From Pararoseomonas baculiformis (GTDB lineage Bacteria > Pseudomonadota > Alphaproteobacteria > Acetobacterales > Acetobacteraceae): a stretch of DNA of 64,000 bases. Below the pieces are notes generated by a model. That model saw nothing but the letters and a program-made list of their open reading frames with translations, was not told where the DNA came from and did no database searches. Shown one piece after another: positions 26,599 through 34,425 of this stretch. The stretch lies in contig NZ_JAGIZB010000004.1 in NCBI RefSeq assembly GCF_017813395.1, forward strand, positions 209,496 to 273,495. Direction: 5' to 3'. Every line of letters begins with the position of its first letter. Within the stretch, counting starts at the first letter, position 1. The translations under genes were made by a program, and so were the position numbers.

Positions 26599-28650
26599 AT
26601 GCACGCCCTGGCACTTTCCCTGGCGATCCTGGCTGCCCCGCTCACCGCCCAGGCGGTGGAGAGCGAGGCGGTGGAATCGCCGCGCGCGCGCGTGACGCTG
26701 GTGGCGGAGGCCGCTTCGGTGGCCCCGGGGCAGAGCTTCCGCCTGGCATTGCGGCAGGTGCTGGCCCCGGGCTGGCACAGCTACTGGATCAACCCGGGCG
26801 ATGCGGGCGAGGCGCCATCGCTGGACCTGGACCTGCGGGATGGTGGGCAGGCCGGCGCCCTGGCCTTCCCCGCACCGCAGCGCATCCCCTACGGGCCGCT
26901 GGTGAATTTCGGCTATCTCGGCGAGGCGGTGTTCCCGCTGACCGTCACGCCGCCCGCCGATCTTCCGCCCGGCCGCCTCTACACCATCGAGGGCACGGCG
27001 CGCTGGCTGGTCTGCGCCGATGTCTGCATCCCCGAGGAAGGCGCCTTCCGGCTGGACCTGCCCGTCGAGGCGGCCGCGCGCCCCGACCCCGCGGCGGCGG
27101 AACTGTTCCGCCAGGCCGAGGCCGCCCTGCCCCGCCCCTCCCCCTTCGCCGTGCGCCTGGGCTTCGAGGGGGCGAAGGGTGCGATCGAGCTGTCCGGCCC
27201 AGGCCTCGCTCCCGGCGCGGTGAAGGAGGCCTTCTTCTTTCCCGAAGCCATGGGGGTGATCGACAACACCCGGCCACAGGCGCTCGCGCTGCGCGACGGC
27301 GCGATGGTGCTGTCCCTGGCACGCGGTGTCTCGCCGGTGCCGTCCCCGCTCGCGGGCGTGGTGGCGATGACCGACGCGGCCGGGGTGCGCAGCGCCTATG
27401 CCGTCTCGGCGGAGCCGGGCGCCATGCCTGCCCTGCCGGCGGGCATGCCCCTCTGGCAGGTGGCGCTGCTGGCAGCGCTGGGCGGGCTGGTGCTGAACCT
27501 GATGCCCTGCGTCTTCCCGGTGCTGGCCATGAAGGCCATGGGGCTGGCGCGACTGTCCGGCGCCTCCCGCAGGGCGGTCCGGGCGGAGGCGCTGGCCTAT
27601 GTGGCGGGGGTGGTGATCGCCTTCCTCGCGATCGGTGGCGCCCTGCTGGGGCTGCGCGCGGCCGGAATGGCGGCGGGGTGGGGCTTCCAGTTCACCTCGC
27701 CGGTCTTCGTGGCCGGCATGGCCTGGCTGATGCTGGCGGTGGGCCTGAACCTCTCCGGCGTCTTCGCGGTGGGCGGCCCGGCCATGGGCGGCGGCGCGCG
27801 TTGGGGCAGCCTGGGGACGGGCGTGCTGGCGGTGGCGGTGGCCACGCCCTGCACCGCCCCCTTCATGGCGGCGGCGCTGGGGGCCGCCATGGCCATGCCC
27901 CCCGCCGGCGCCATCGCGGTGTTCGGGGCGATGGGGCTGGGCATGGCCCTGCCGCATCTGCTGCTGGCGGGCTTCCCGGCCCTCACGCGGCTCTTGCCGC
28001 GCCCCGGCGCCTGGATGGAAAGCCTGCGCCAACTCCTGGCCTTTCCCATGTATGGGGCGGCCGCCTGGCTGGCCTGGGTCGTTTCGGTGCAGGCCGGTCC
28101 GGACGGGCTGGTTCCCGTGCTGGCGGGTGCGCTGCTGGTGGGCTTCGGCGCCTGGGCCCTGGGCGTGGCGCAGGCCTCCGGCCGCCGCCGCTGGATCGGG
28201 CGCGGCTTGGCCGGGGCCGCGCTGTTGGGCGCGCTGGCACTGCTGCCCGGGCTTTCCACCGCCCAGGCACCGGCCATGGCCGAGGCACCGGGCGAAGCCT
28301 GGTCCGAGGCACGGCTTGCCGCGCTGCGGGCCCAGGGCCGGCCGGTCTTCGTGAACCTGACAGCCGCCTGGTGCATCACCTGCCGGGTGAACGAGCGCGT
28401 GGCGCTGGAAACCGCCGCCACCCGCGCGGCCTTCGAGCGGGAAGGCGTGACGGTGCTGACCGGTGACTGGACCCGCGGTGATCCCGCCATCACGGCCCTG
28501 CTGCGAGCCCAGGGGCGCGAGGGCGTGCCGCTCTATCTCTTCTACCCCGCCGGCGCCGCCGCTCCGCTGGTGCTGCCGCAGATCCTGACGGAGCGGATGG
28601 TCATCGACGCGGTGGCGGCCGGGCGGGACGCTGCGCGCCCGGCGGCGTGA
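26599..28650 (+). CDS. DsbD/ScsB-type thiol:disulfide reductase
   Basis: Inner-membrane electron carrier (683 aa) that passes electrons from cytosolic thioredoxin to periplasmic thiol proteins. A signal peptide (residues 1-20) is followed by an N-terminal periplasmic domain with a cysteine pair in WLVCADVCIPEE. About eight membrane segments carry the reactive cysteines in NLMPCVFPV and ATPCTAPFM. The C-terminal thioredoxin-like domain has W-C592-I-T-C595. The N-terminal domain is larger than DsbD-alpha of E. coli and looks like ScsB. A TTG at 26560 gives 13 more residues and cannot be ruled out. Together with the FrnE-like protein at 30897 it points to active thiol exchange. Confidence 0.9.
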   Translation: MHALALSLAILAAPLTAQAVESEAVESPRARVTLVAEAASVAPGQSFRLALRQVLAPGWHSYWINPGDAGEAPSLDLDLRDGGQAGALAFPAPQRIPYGPLVNFGYLGEAVFPLTVTPPADLPPGRLYTIEGTARWLVCADVCIPEEGAFRLDLPVEAAARPDPAAAELFRQAEAALPRPSPFAVRLGFEGAKGAIELSGPGLAPGAVKEAFFFPEAMGVIDNTRPQALALRDGAMVLSLARGVSPVPSPLAGVVAMTDAAGVRSAYAVSAEPGAMPALPAGMPLWQVALLAALGGLVLNLMPCVFPVLAMKAMGLARLSGASRRAVRAEALAYVAGVVIAFLAIGGALLGLRAAGMAAGWGFQFTSPVFVAGMAWLMLAVGLNLSGVFAVGGPAMGGGARWGSLGTGVLAVAVATPCTAPFMAAALGAAMAMPPAGAIAVFGAMGLGMALPHLLLAGFPALTRLLPRPGAWMESLRQLLAFPMYGAAAWLAWVVSVQAGPDGLVPVLAGALLVGFGAWALGVAQASGRRRWIGRGLAGAALLGALALLPGLSTAQAPAMAEAPGEAWSEARLAALRAQGRPVFVNLTAAWCITCRVNERVALETAATRAAFEREGVTVLTGDWTRGDPAITALLRAQGREGVPLYLFYPAGAAAPLVLPQILTERMVIDAVAAGRDAARPAA

Positions 28651-28673
28651 CACTGCGCGCCCGGCGGCGTGAC
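28631..28673 (+). repeat. Tandem 21-bp direct repeat over the dsbD-like stop codon
   Basis: A 21-base unit beginning CTGCGCGCCCGG and ending GGCGTGAC occurs at 28631-28651 and again at 28653-28673, one base apart. The first copy contains the gene's last codons and its TGA. The second lies in the spacer before tRNA-Leu. It looks like a recent slippage duplication, outside the reading frame. Confidence 0.85.
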
Positions 28674-28703
28674 GCCGCGCCAGGGAACGCTATGCTAGGC
28701 CAG

Positions 28704-28788
28704 CCCCCCTTGGCGGAACGGTAGACGCAGGCGACTTAAAATCGCTCACCCATGGGGTGTGCCGGTTCGAATCCGGCAGGGGGGACCA
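28704..28788 (+). tRNA. tRNA-Leu (anticodon TAA)
   Basis: An 85-nt class II tRNA. Acceptor strand CCCCCCT pairs with AGGGGGG, followed by A73 and an encoded CCA. The D-arm is GGCGGAACGGTAGACGC-like, the anticodon loop is in CGACTTAAAATCG with TAA at its centre, the variable arm is long (CTCACCCATGGGGTGT), and the T-arm is GCCGGTTCGAATCCGGC. The long variable arm and the anticodon identify leucine. Confidence 0.95.
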
Positions 28789-28888
28789 CGCCGCTTGCGC
28801 GCCTCGCCGCGCGGTTCACCGCTCATTCACCGCACCGGCCCTACCCTCCCCGCCTGCCAGGACATGCAGGCAAGGGGAACTCATCTCG

Positions 28889-29986
28889 ATGGACGGCTTT
28901 TCGGCCCCGCTCCGCCGCTCCCCGGCCAGCCGGCCCGCCGACTGCGCCGGGGCCGCTGCGACACCCGAAAGGGTCGTCGCCCTGGCCGGCGAAACGGCCG
29001 AGGTCGCGCGGCGCAAGGTGCAGGCCATCCAGGCCATCACCGGCCAGACCCGGATCCTGGCCCTGAATGCGACGATCGAGGCGGCGCGCGCGGGGGAGGC
29101 CGGCAAGGGCTTCGCCGTGGTGGCCGAGGAGGTGAAGGCGGTCAGCGCCGAGATCGGGCGGCTGGCGGCGGATATGGAAGGCGAGCTGCGCGCCGCCCTG
29201 GATGAGCTGGCGGCAGTCGGCGCCCGCATGGCGGCCGAAACCCGTGGTGAGCGGCTGGTGGGCCTGGCCCTGAACGCCGTGGAGATCATCGACCGCAATC
29301 TCTACGAACGCACCTGCGACGTGCGGTGGTGGGCGACGGATTCCGCCGTGGTGGATGCGGCGGCAGACCCAACGCCGGAACGGGTGGCGGAGGCGGAGCG
29401 GCGCCTGGGCGTCATTCTCTCGGCCTATACGGTGTATCTCGATCTCTGGATCTGCTCGCCCGCGGGCCGCGTCATCGCCCATGGGCGGCCTGATCGCTAC
29501 CCAGGGCTCCACGACCTGGATGTCTCCCGCCAGCCCTGGTTCACCGAAGCGCTGCGCTCTGCCAGCGGGGACGACTACGCGGTGGCGGATATCGCGCCCC
29601 AGCCGGCGCTTGGCGGCGCACCCGCCGCCATCTACGCCGCCGCCATCCGGGAAGGCGGCGCGGTGCGGGGGCGTGTCACGGGCGTGCTGGGCGTTCATTT
29701 CGACTGGGCGCCGCAGGCCCGGGCGGTGGTCCAGGGCGTACGGCTCCCGCCGGCTGAGGCGGCGACCTCACGCGTCCTGCTGCTGGATGCCGCGGGCCGG
29801 GTGCTCGCGGCATCGGATGGCCGGGGGGAGTTGACCGAACAGGTGGAACTTCCGACGGGCCCGAGCGGAAGCCTGCAGGAGCCCGGCGGCCGCACCCTCG
29901 CCTTCCACCGCACGCCGGGCTACGAAACCTATCGCGGCCTGGGCTGGGCCGGGGCGATCCTGCAGGCGCCGGGCGGGGCGGCCTGA
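28889..29986 (+). CDS. Soluble methyl-accepting chemotaxis-type protein with C-terminal Cache-like domain
   Basis: Protein of 365 aa with no signal peptide and no membrane helix. Residues about 30-90 hold the conserved chemoreceptor hairpin tip ([21 protein letters not shown], then [12 protein letters not shown]), which contacts CheA/CheW. Residues about 125-345 look like a Cache-type sensor ([41 protein letters not shown]). The order, signalling tip first and sensor last, is the reverse of ordinary receptors, and the coiled-coil adaptation arms are nearly absent. The ATG at 28889 follows AAGGGGA; the frame upstream runs into tRNA-Leu. No che genes are nearby. Ligand unknown. Confidence 0.82.
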   Translation: MDGFSAPLRRSPASRPADCAGAAATPERVVALAGETAEVARRKVQAIQAITGQTRILALNATIEAARAGEAGKGFAVVAEEVKAVSAEIGRLAADMEGELRAALDELAAVGARMAAETRGERLVGLALNAVEIIDRNLYERTCDVRWWATDSAVVDAAADPTPERVAEAERRLGVILSAYTVYLDLWICSPAGRVIAHGRPDRYPGLHDLDVSRQPWFTEALRSASGDDYAVADIAPQPALGGAPAAIYAAAIREGGAVRGRVTGVLGVHFDWAPQARAVVQGVRLPPAEAATSRVLLLDAAGRVLAASDGRGELTEQVELPTGPSGSLQEPGGRTLAFHRTPGYETYRGLGWAGAILQAPGGAA

Positions 29987-30008
29987 GGCCGGGCCGTCCG
30001 CCCCGGCC
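29987..30008. terminator. Stem-loop between convergent genes
   Basis: A 7-bp stem, GGCCGGG (29987-29993) with CCCGGCC (30002-30008) and an 8-base loop, fills the 27-base gap between two convergent stop codons. There is no T-run on either side, so terminator function is only probable. Confidence 0.4.
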
Positions 30009-30013
30009 GCAGG

Positions 30014-30757
30014 CTATTGGGCCGAGGCCATCGCGGATGGCTGGGGCGAGCCGACGGTGCGATGCACCCAGCCCTCCGGCTCCGTGTCGCCCACCTGATA
30101 CCATCCGCCCGGCGCGGTACCGAACACGTTCAGCACGGAACCGCTGCGGGCCACCCGCAGCACGGCCCCGCCGCCATTCGGCGATGAGCGGACATTGCCG
30201 TTCTGGCGCATGACGAGCGTGCTGGAGGCAACAGGGCGCGGCTCCGTCGAAACCGCGGTGACGAGTTCCGGCACCTTCGGAGGCTCGGGGCGGATCTGAT
30301 CAAGCACTGGCAGTCCGTTCGGCAGGGGCGGCGGCAGCTGGGCCATGGGCGTGCCGTTCGCACGGGCCTGCGGGCCCCCGCCATCGAAGCAGCGCCCTAC
30401 CAGTTCCACATAGACCCGTGTCGCCTCCACATTGTTCCGGGCGACATGCTGCTCCACCTCCAGCCCGCCGTTGGTGGCGCTCACCACCGAGACGAAGGGA
30501 AGGAACACGGCACCGCCCGCCAGGGTCGCCTGGCCACAGACGGCGTAGGTGTCCGGGATCGACTGCTTGTGGACTTCCACGGCCCGGAAACGCATGTTCT
30601 CGGGATCGCGGGCGATGTCACGAAGCTTTCCTTCCGCCGCCAGGCGAACCTGGCCGAGAGGATCGTCGCGTTGGGCCGATGCCTGGCCATTCGGCGCCGC
30701 ATCCTCGAAGCAGCCGCCAAGCGCCAGCAGCCCGGCGAGGAGAAATCCCTTGCGCAT
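30014..30757 (-). CDS. SH3b-domain lipoprotein
   Basis: Predicted lipoprotein (247 aa). The signal peptide MRKGFLLAGLLALGGC ends in a lipobox (LGGC), giving lipidation at C16. A middle region (about 35-135) contains VCGQATLAGGAVFLPFVSVV, a small domain I cannot name. A Pro-rich linker follows, and the C-terminal ~65 residues form a bacterial SH3 domain (NGNVRSSPNGGGAVLRVARSG, GGWYQVGD, GWVHRT), a fold that often binds peptidoglycan. The methionine at 30757 is chosen over one 22 codons upstream because of the lipobox and an AAGGTG just ahead. Probably sits in the envelope; role unknown. Confidence 0.78.
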   Translation of the reverse strand: MRKGFLLAGLLALGGCFEDAAPNGQASAQRDDPLGQVRLAAEGKLRDIARDPENMRFRAVEVHKQSIPDTYAVCGQATLAGGAVFLPFVSVVSATNGGLEVEQHVARNNVEATRVYVELVGRCFDGGGPQARANGTPMAQLPPPLPNGLPVLDQIRPEPPKVPELVTAVSTEPRPVASSTLVMRQNGNVRSSPNGGGAVLRVARSGSVLNVFGTAPGGWYQVGDTEPEGWVHRTVGSPQPSAMASAQ

Positions 30758-30896
30758 CACCTTGTTCCACCGGGGTGTTGTACTCCTTGTTAAACGCGGG
30801 GCCTGTCCAACCCTCCGCTTCACGATCCCGTGGATTTATTCGACGGGGCAGAATTGAATGAATTCGCATCGGTTGACACAAAGAGGATCATTTTTG

Positions 30897-31553
30897 ATGG
30901 CCGAGGCTTCAGCACCTGTTCTTCTCGTCGTGGTGGATACGGTCTGCCCCTGGTGCTGGATCGGCAAGCGTCGGCTTGACGCGGCGCTGGCGGTGCTGGC
31001 CGCGGATGGGCTGCCGCTGGCCCGGCAATGGCATCCCTTCCAGCTCAACCCCGATATGCCGCCGGGCGGCATGCCGCGCGCCGAGTACCGCACGCGGAAA
31101 TTCGGCAGCCTGGAACGCGGGCGGCAGCTGGATGCGCGGGTCGCGGCGGAGGGTGCCAAGGATGGCATCCCCTTCGATCTCGAACGGATCGAGCGCAGCC
31201 CGAACTCGCTCGACAGCCACCGCCTGATACGCCTGGCCATGCTGGAAGGCGGGGCCGCGCTGTCCGACCGCGTGGTGGAGGGCATCTTCGCCGCCTATTT
31301 CGCCGAAGGGCGCGATATCGGCGACAGGACCGTCCTGGCGGCGATCGGCGATGCCGCCGGCCTTCCCCCCGGCCGCTCCGCAGCCATGCTGGAAAGCGAG
31401 GAAGGCGTGGCGGCGGTGAAGGAGGATGTCGCCCGGGCCCAAGGCCTTGGCGGTGTTCCGGCCGTGATCCTGAACCGGCGGCTGATCATCTCCGGCGCGC
31501 AGTCCCCCGATGCCATGGCGGCGGCCATCCGCGAAACGCTGGAGGCAGCCTAG
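30897..31553 (+). CDS. DsbA-family oxidoreductase, FrnE type
   Basis: Thioredoxin-fold protein (218 aa) with the active site C17-P-W-C20 (VDTVCPWCWIGKRRL) near the N-terminus and a helical insertion. The cis-proline loop is GGVPAVILN. The absence of a signal peptide and the CPWC-WIGK signature place it with FrnE/2-hydroxychromene-isomerase-like cytosolic proteins rather than periplasmic DsbA. The ATG at 30897 has GAGGA 9 bases upstream; an earlier ATG at 30858 lacks one. Its TAG stop overlaps the hpnE TAG stop on the other strand (CTAG, 31550-31553). Confidence 0.88.
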   Translation: MAEASAPVLLVVVDTVCPWCWIGKRRLDAALAVLAADGLPLARQWHPFQLNPDMPPGGMPRAEYRTRKFGSLERGRQLDARVAAEGAKDGIPFDLERIERSPNSLDSHRLIRLAMLEGGAALSDRVVEGIFAAYFAEGRDIGDRTVLAAIGDAAGLPPGRSAAMLESEEGVAAVKEDVARAQGLGGVPAVILNRRLIISGAQSPDAMAAAIRETLEAA

Positions 31554-32749
31554 CCCAGCGCCTTCGCGGCGCGGCGGCCGGAACGGATCGCGGCATCGAT
31601 GGTCGCGGGCAGCACCGGCTCCATCCAATCCCCGGCAAGGGCCAGGTTGCGCAGGGCCAGGATCGGGGGTGGCGGGGGATCGCCCGGGCGGTGGCGCGGG
31701 GTCGCGCGCCGCTCCTTCACCGCCCGGCAGGGCGGCGGCTCCTCCGGCCAGTCTCCGGCTAGGGCGAAGGCCCGGGCCAGCTGGCGGATTTCGGACCAGG
31801 CGCGCGGCGCCAGATCGGCGGCCGCCTCGCGCGCCTCGGCATCGGCCGCGCTGACGGTCACGGCGATGGCGCCGGGCCGCACCAGCACCCATTGGCAAAG
31901 CCCGCCCAGCACACCGAGAAAGCGCACCGGCCCCGGCGTGGCATGGCCGAAATGCAGGTTCAGGATCGGCGCGTGCTCCGTGGGCACCCGCAGACGCGGC
32001 AGCAGCCGCGCCACTTCCCAGGGCGGCAGGGCGAGGATCGCGCGATCCCCCTGCCCCATCACCACCACCTCATCCCCGAAATCCAGCGCGGCCAGGCGGT
32101 GATGCTCGATCCGCAGCGCGCGGAGGCGGGCATTGTGGTGCATCATCCCGCCCCGGGCGCGGATGGCCGCCAGCGCCGGCTCCACGAGGTCCGGCCCCAG
32201 CCCGCGCCGCGCCACCAGCAGCCGGGCCGCGCCGGGCGTGCCCACGCGGCGCAGCACGGCCGCCAGACGGCGGGAGGAAGCCTCCTGCACCGGCGTGTTG
32301 AGCGCGGCGATCACCAGCGGTTCCACGAAGCCGCGCAGGAATGTGGGATGGGCCGCAAGGGCCGGGCCCACTGCCCTGTCCCCCGGCCCGGCCAGCCGCA
32401 TCAATGCGGCCAGCCCACGCGCCGTCAGCCCATCCGGGCGCTTCGCCGCGCGCAGCCATCCCAGGGGCGAAAGCGCCACGCGCCGGGCGCGGCCATCGGC
32501 CATGTCGAGAACCGGCAGGCCGTCGGGCTCCGGTTCCACCCACTCGTCCAGCGCTCCGATGCCGCGCAGGAAGTCCAGCGCCATGCGGTTCGCGCCCAGC
32601 AGGGCATGGGTGCCGTTATCCGTGCCGTCCGGCAGCGCCCGCGCCCGCCCGCCGGCCACCATGGCGGCCTCATGCACCACCACGGGCCCATGCACCGCCA
32701 GGGCGGCGGCAAGGCCGGCCATGCCGGCGCCGATCACATGGGTGGTCAT
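31550..32749 (-). CDS. hpnE: Hydroxysqualene dehydroxylase HpnE
   Basis: FAD-dependent enzyme (399 aa) that reduces hydroxysqualene to squalene, the last step of the HpnCDE route. The N-terminal Rossmann motif is VIGAGMAGLAAALA, followed by VVHEAAMVAGGRAR, typical of amine-oxidase/phytoene-desaturase-like flavoproteins. GTHALLGANRMALDFLRGIG and a C-terminal LALAGDWMEPVLPATIDAAIRSG (split over the FAD site) are HpnE features. The methionine at 32749 is directly before the Rossmann motif. It is the last gene of the six-gene carotenoid operon, 61 bases after the HpnC-HpnD fusion. Confidence 0.88.
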   Translation of the reverse strand: MTTHVIGAGMAGLAAALAVHGPVVVHEAAMVAGGRARALPDGTDNGTHALLGANRMALDFLRGIGALDEWVEPEPDGLPVLDMADGRARRVALSPLGWLRAAKRPDGLTARGLAALMRLAGPGDRAVGPALAAHPTFLRGFVEPLVIAALNTPVQEASSRRLAAVLRRVGTPGAARLLVARRGLGPDLVEPALAAIRARGGMMHHNARLRALRIEHHRLAALDFGDEVVVMGQGDRAILALPPWEVARLLPRLRVPTEHAPILNLHFGHATPGPVRFLGVLGGLCQWVLVRPGAIAVTVSAADAEAREAAADLAPRAWSEIRQLARAFALAGDWPEEPPPCRAVKERRATPRHRPGDPPPPPILALRNLALAGDWMEPVLPATIDAAIRSGRRAAKALG

Positions 32750-32810
32750 GCCTTGGCCCGGTTCGGCCCCGCGGAAGGCTCCGCTTTTCCTGGGCAAGCA
32801 GCGCGCCGCA

Positions 32811-34415
32811 TCACCAGCCCAGCGCCATCACCGCCAACCGGGCCTTCTCCGCACGGCCCAGGTGCGGGCGCAGCCGCGGCGGATGGAAGCCGCGCGCGGC
32901 GAGGCGCTGGAGGATGCGGTGATAGGCCCACATCATCACCCGCGCCGGCCGAAGGGTCTTCGCATCGGCACCGGCCAGCGCGGCTTCCGCGGCGGCGAAG
33001 CCGTCCTCGGCGCGGGCGAGGAGGCGGTGGCATGCCTCGTGAATGTCAGGGCGGCTGAGAAGGGTATCCGCATCGGCATCGGGGCCGAGCCAGGAGAGCG
33101 GGATATAAACCCGGTCCCGCACCGCATCCTCGTCGATGTCGCGCAGGATGTTGACGAGCTGGAGGGTGCGGCCGAGCGCAAGGCCGAAGGCCTCCGCCTC
33201 CGGCGCGCCGAAGATGCGGACGGAGAGCACGCCCACGCTGCCGGCGACACGGCGGCAGTAAAGGTCCAGCGCGGCCTCGTCCGGGATGCGGAGGCGGGCA
33301 GTGGAATCCGTCTCCATCCCCTCGATCATCGCCTCGCATTCGGATCGGGGCAGATCGAACGCGGCCCGGGCCCAGGACAGCTCGCGGGAGACGGCGCAAT
33401 CCGGCGCGTCGAGTTTCCGCCGCCACTCGGCGAGGAACTGGCGCTTCTCGGCCTCGGGCGTGGCGCCGTCCGCGATATCATCCACGGCGCGGCAGAAGGC
33501 ATAGACCGCGTAGAGGGCGCGGCGGCGCTCCCCTCTCAACGAGGCCATGCCCTTGGAGAAGGATGAGCCGGCACGCGCCACGCGGGCGCGGACGAGCCTG
33601 GCGTCCGATGGACCGCCGGAAGGCGCGGCGGCCAGGGCGGCGAGGAAGTCCAGCCTGGTCAGCGCCACCCGCCCGGCCATGGGGTCGGCGGCGCGCAGCC
33701 GGGCCAGCAGGCGCCTGGCGCAGCCGATGGTGGTGGCCGATTGAAAGGCCAGGCGGCGGCTCTTCAGAAGGCGCGGCAGGGCGGCGGCCATGTCCAGCAA
33801 GGTGTCCGTGCGGTCCAGCAGGGCATCCAGCACGGCGCGGCGCGGGGCGGCCTCGATGAACACGGTTTCCTCGCCGCCCACCTGCTCCATCCAGGCCCGT
33901 GGGAGATAGATGCGGCCGAGCTCCCGCCGGTCATCGCCCATGTCCTGCAGATGGTTCAGCACCTGCAGCGCGGTGCAGAGGGCATCGGCGGCCTGGAAGG
34001 CCGCGGGCTCTGCCTCGCCATGCAGGCGCAGCAGCATCCGCCCCACGGGATTGGCGGAATGGGCGCAGTAATCGGCCAGTGCGTTCCAGTCCTCGTAGCC
34101 CTCGTTCCGGGCATCCCGGCGGAAGGCGGTGAGCATGGCCCGCGCCTCCTGCACGCCGGCGCCGCTCTCCCGCAGGGCCGTGGCCTCGGGCACGCCCGGG
34201 CCGCCATCCAGCGCGGCCTCGATCAGGTCCAGGCGCCGAAGCTTCTCGGCGGGCTGGAGGTCCGGCGCGTCCGCGATGTCATCGGCCAGCCGAACGACAC
34301 GGTAGAAGGCGAGGACGCGGCCGCGCATCTCCGGCGCGAGAAGGCGGGAGGCGACCGGAAAATTCTCGGAATCCGGGCCGCGCGTGGCGGGACCGGCGGC
34401 GATGCTGGCGCTCAT
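32811..34415 (-). CDS. Fused HpnC-HpnD (presqualene diphosphate synthase / hydroxysqualene synthase)
   Basis: One 534-residue reading frame carries two complete trans-isoprenyl diphosphate synthase domains. Residues 1-265 are HpnC-like (SENFPVASRLLAPEMRG), which converts presqualene diphosphate to hydroxysqualene, with Asp-rich motifs DDIAD 45-49 and DMGDD 158-162. Residues 270-534 are HpnD-like, which joins two farnesyl diphosphates to presqualene diphosphate, with DDIAD 312-316 and DIDED 426-430. HpnD marks include FSKGMASLRGERR and DRVYIPLSWLG. The join (SGGPSDARLVRARVA) has no stop, and all four metal-binding motifs look intact, so this is a true fusion, not a frameshift. Product feeds hpnE. 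The start is uncertain by 7 codons (34415 or 34436). Confidence 0.9.
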   Translation of the reverse strand: MSASIAAGPATRGPDSENFPVASRLLAPEMRGRVLAFYRVVRLADDIADAPDLQPAEKLRRLDLIEAALDGGPGVPEATALRESGAGVQEARAMLTAFRRDARNEGYEDWNALADYCAHSANPVGRMLLRLHGEAEPAAFQAADALCTALQVLNHLQDMGDDRRELGRIYLPRAWMEQVGGEETVFIEAAPRRAVLDALLDRTDTLLDMAAALPRLLKSRRLAFQSATTIGCARRLLARLRAADPMAGRVALTRLDFLAALAAAPSGGPSDARLVRARVARAGSSFSKGMASLRGERRRALYAVYAFCRAVDDIADGATPEAEKRQFLAEWRRKLDAPDCAVSRELSWARAAFDLPRSECEAMIEGMETDSTARLRIPDEAALDLYCRRVAGSVGVLSVRIFGAPEAEAFGLALGRTLQLVNILRDIDEDAVRDRVYIPLSWLGPDADADTLLSRPDIHEACHRLLARAEDGFAAAEAALAGADAKTLRPARVMMWAYHRILQRLAARGFHPPRLRPHLGRAEKARLAVMALGW

Positions 34416-34425
34416 GACGGGTGGA

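Noticed and set aside
26242..28653. Minus-strand frame of about 800 codons opposite the aldo/keto reductase and DsbD-like genes
   Set aside because: Low-complexity His/Gln/Gly-rich sequence, antisense to genes with intact catalytic motifs.
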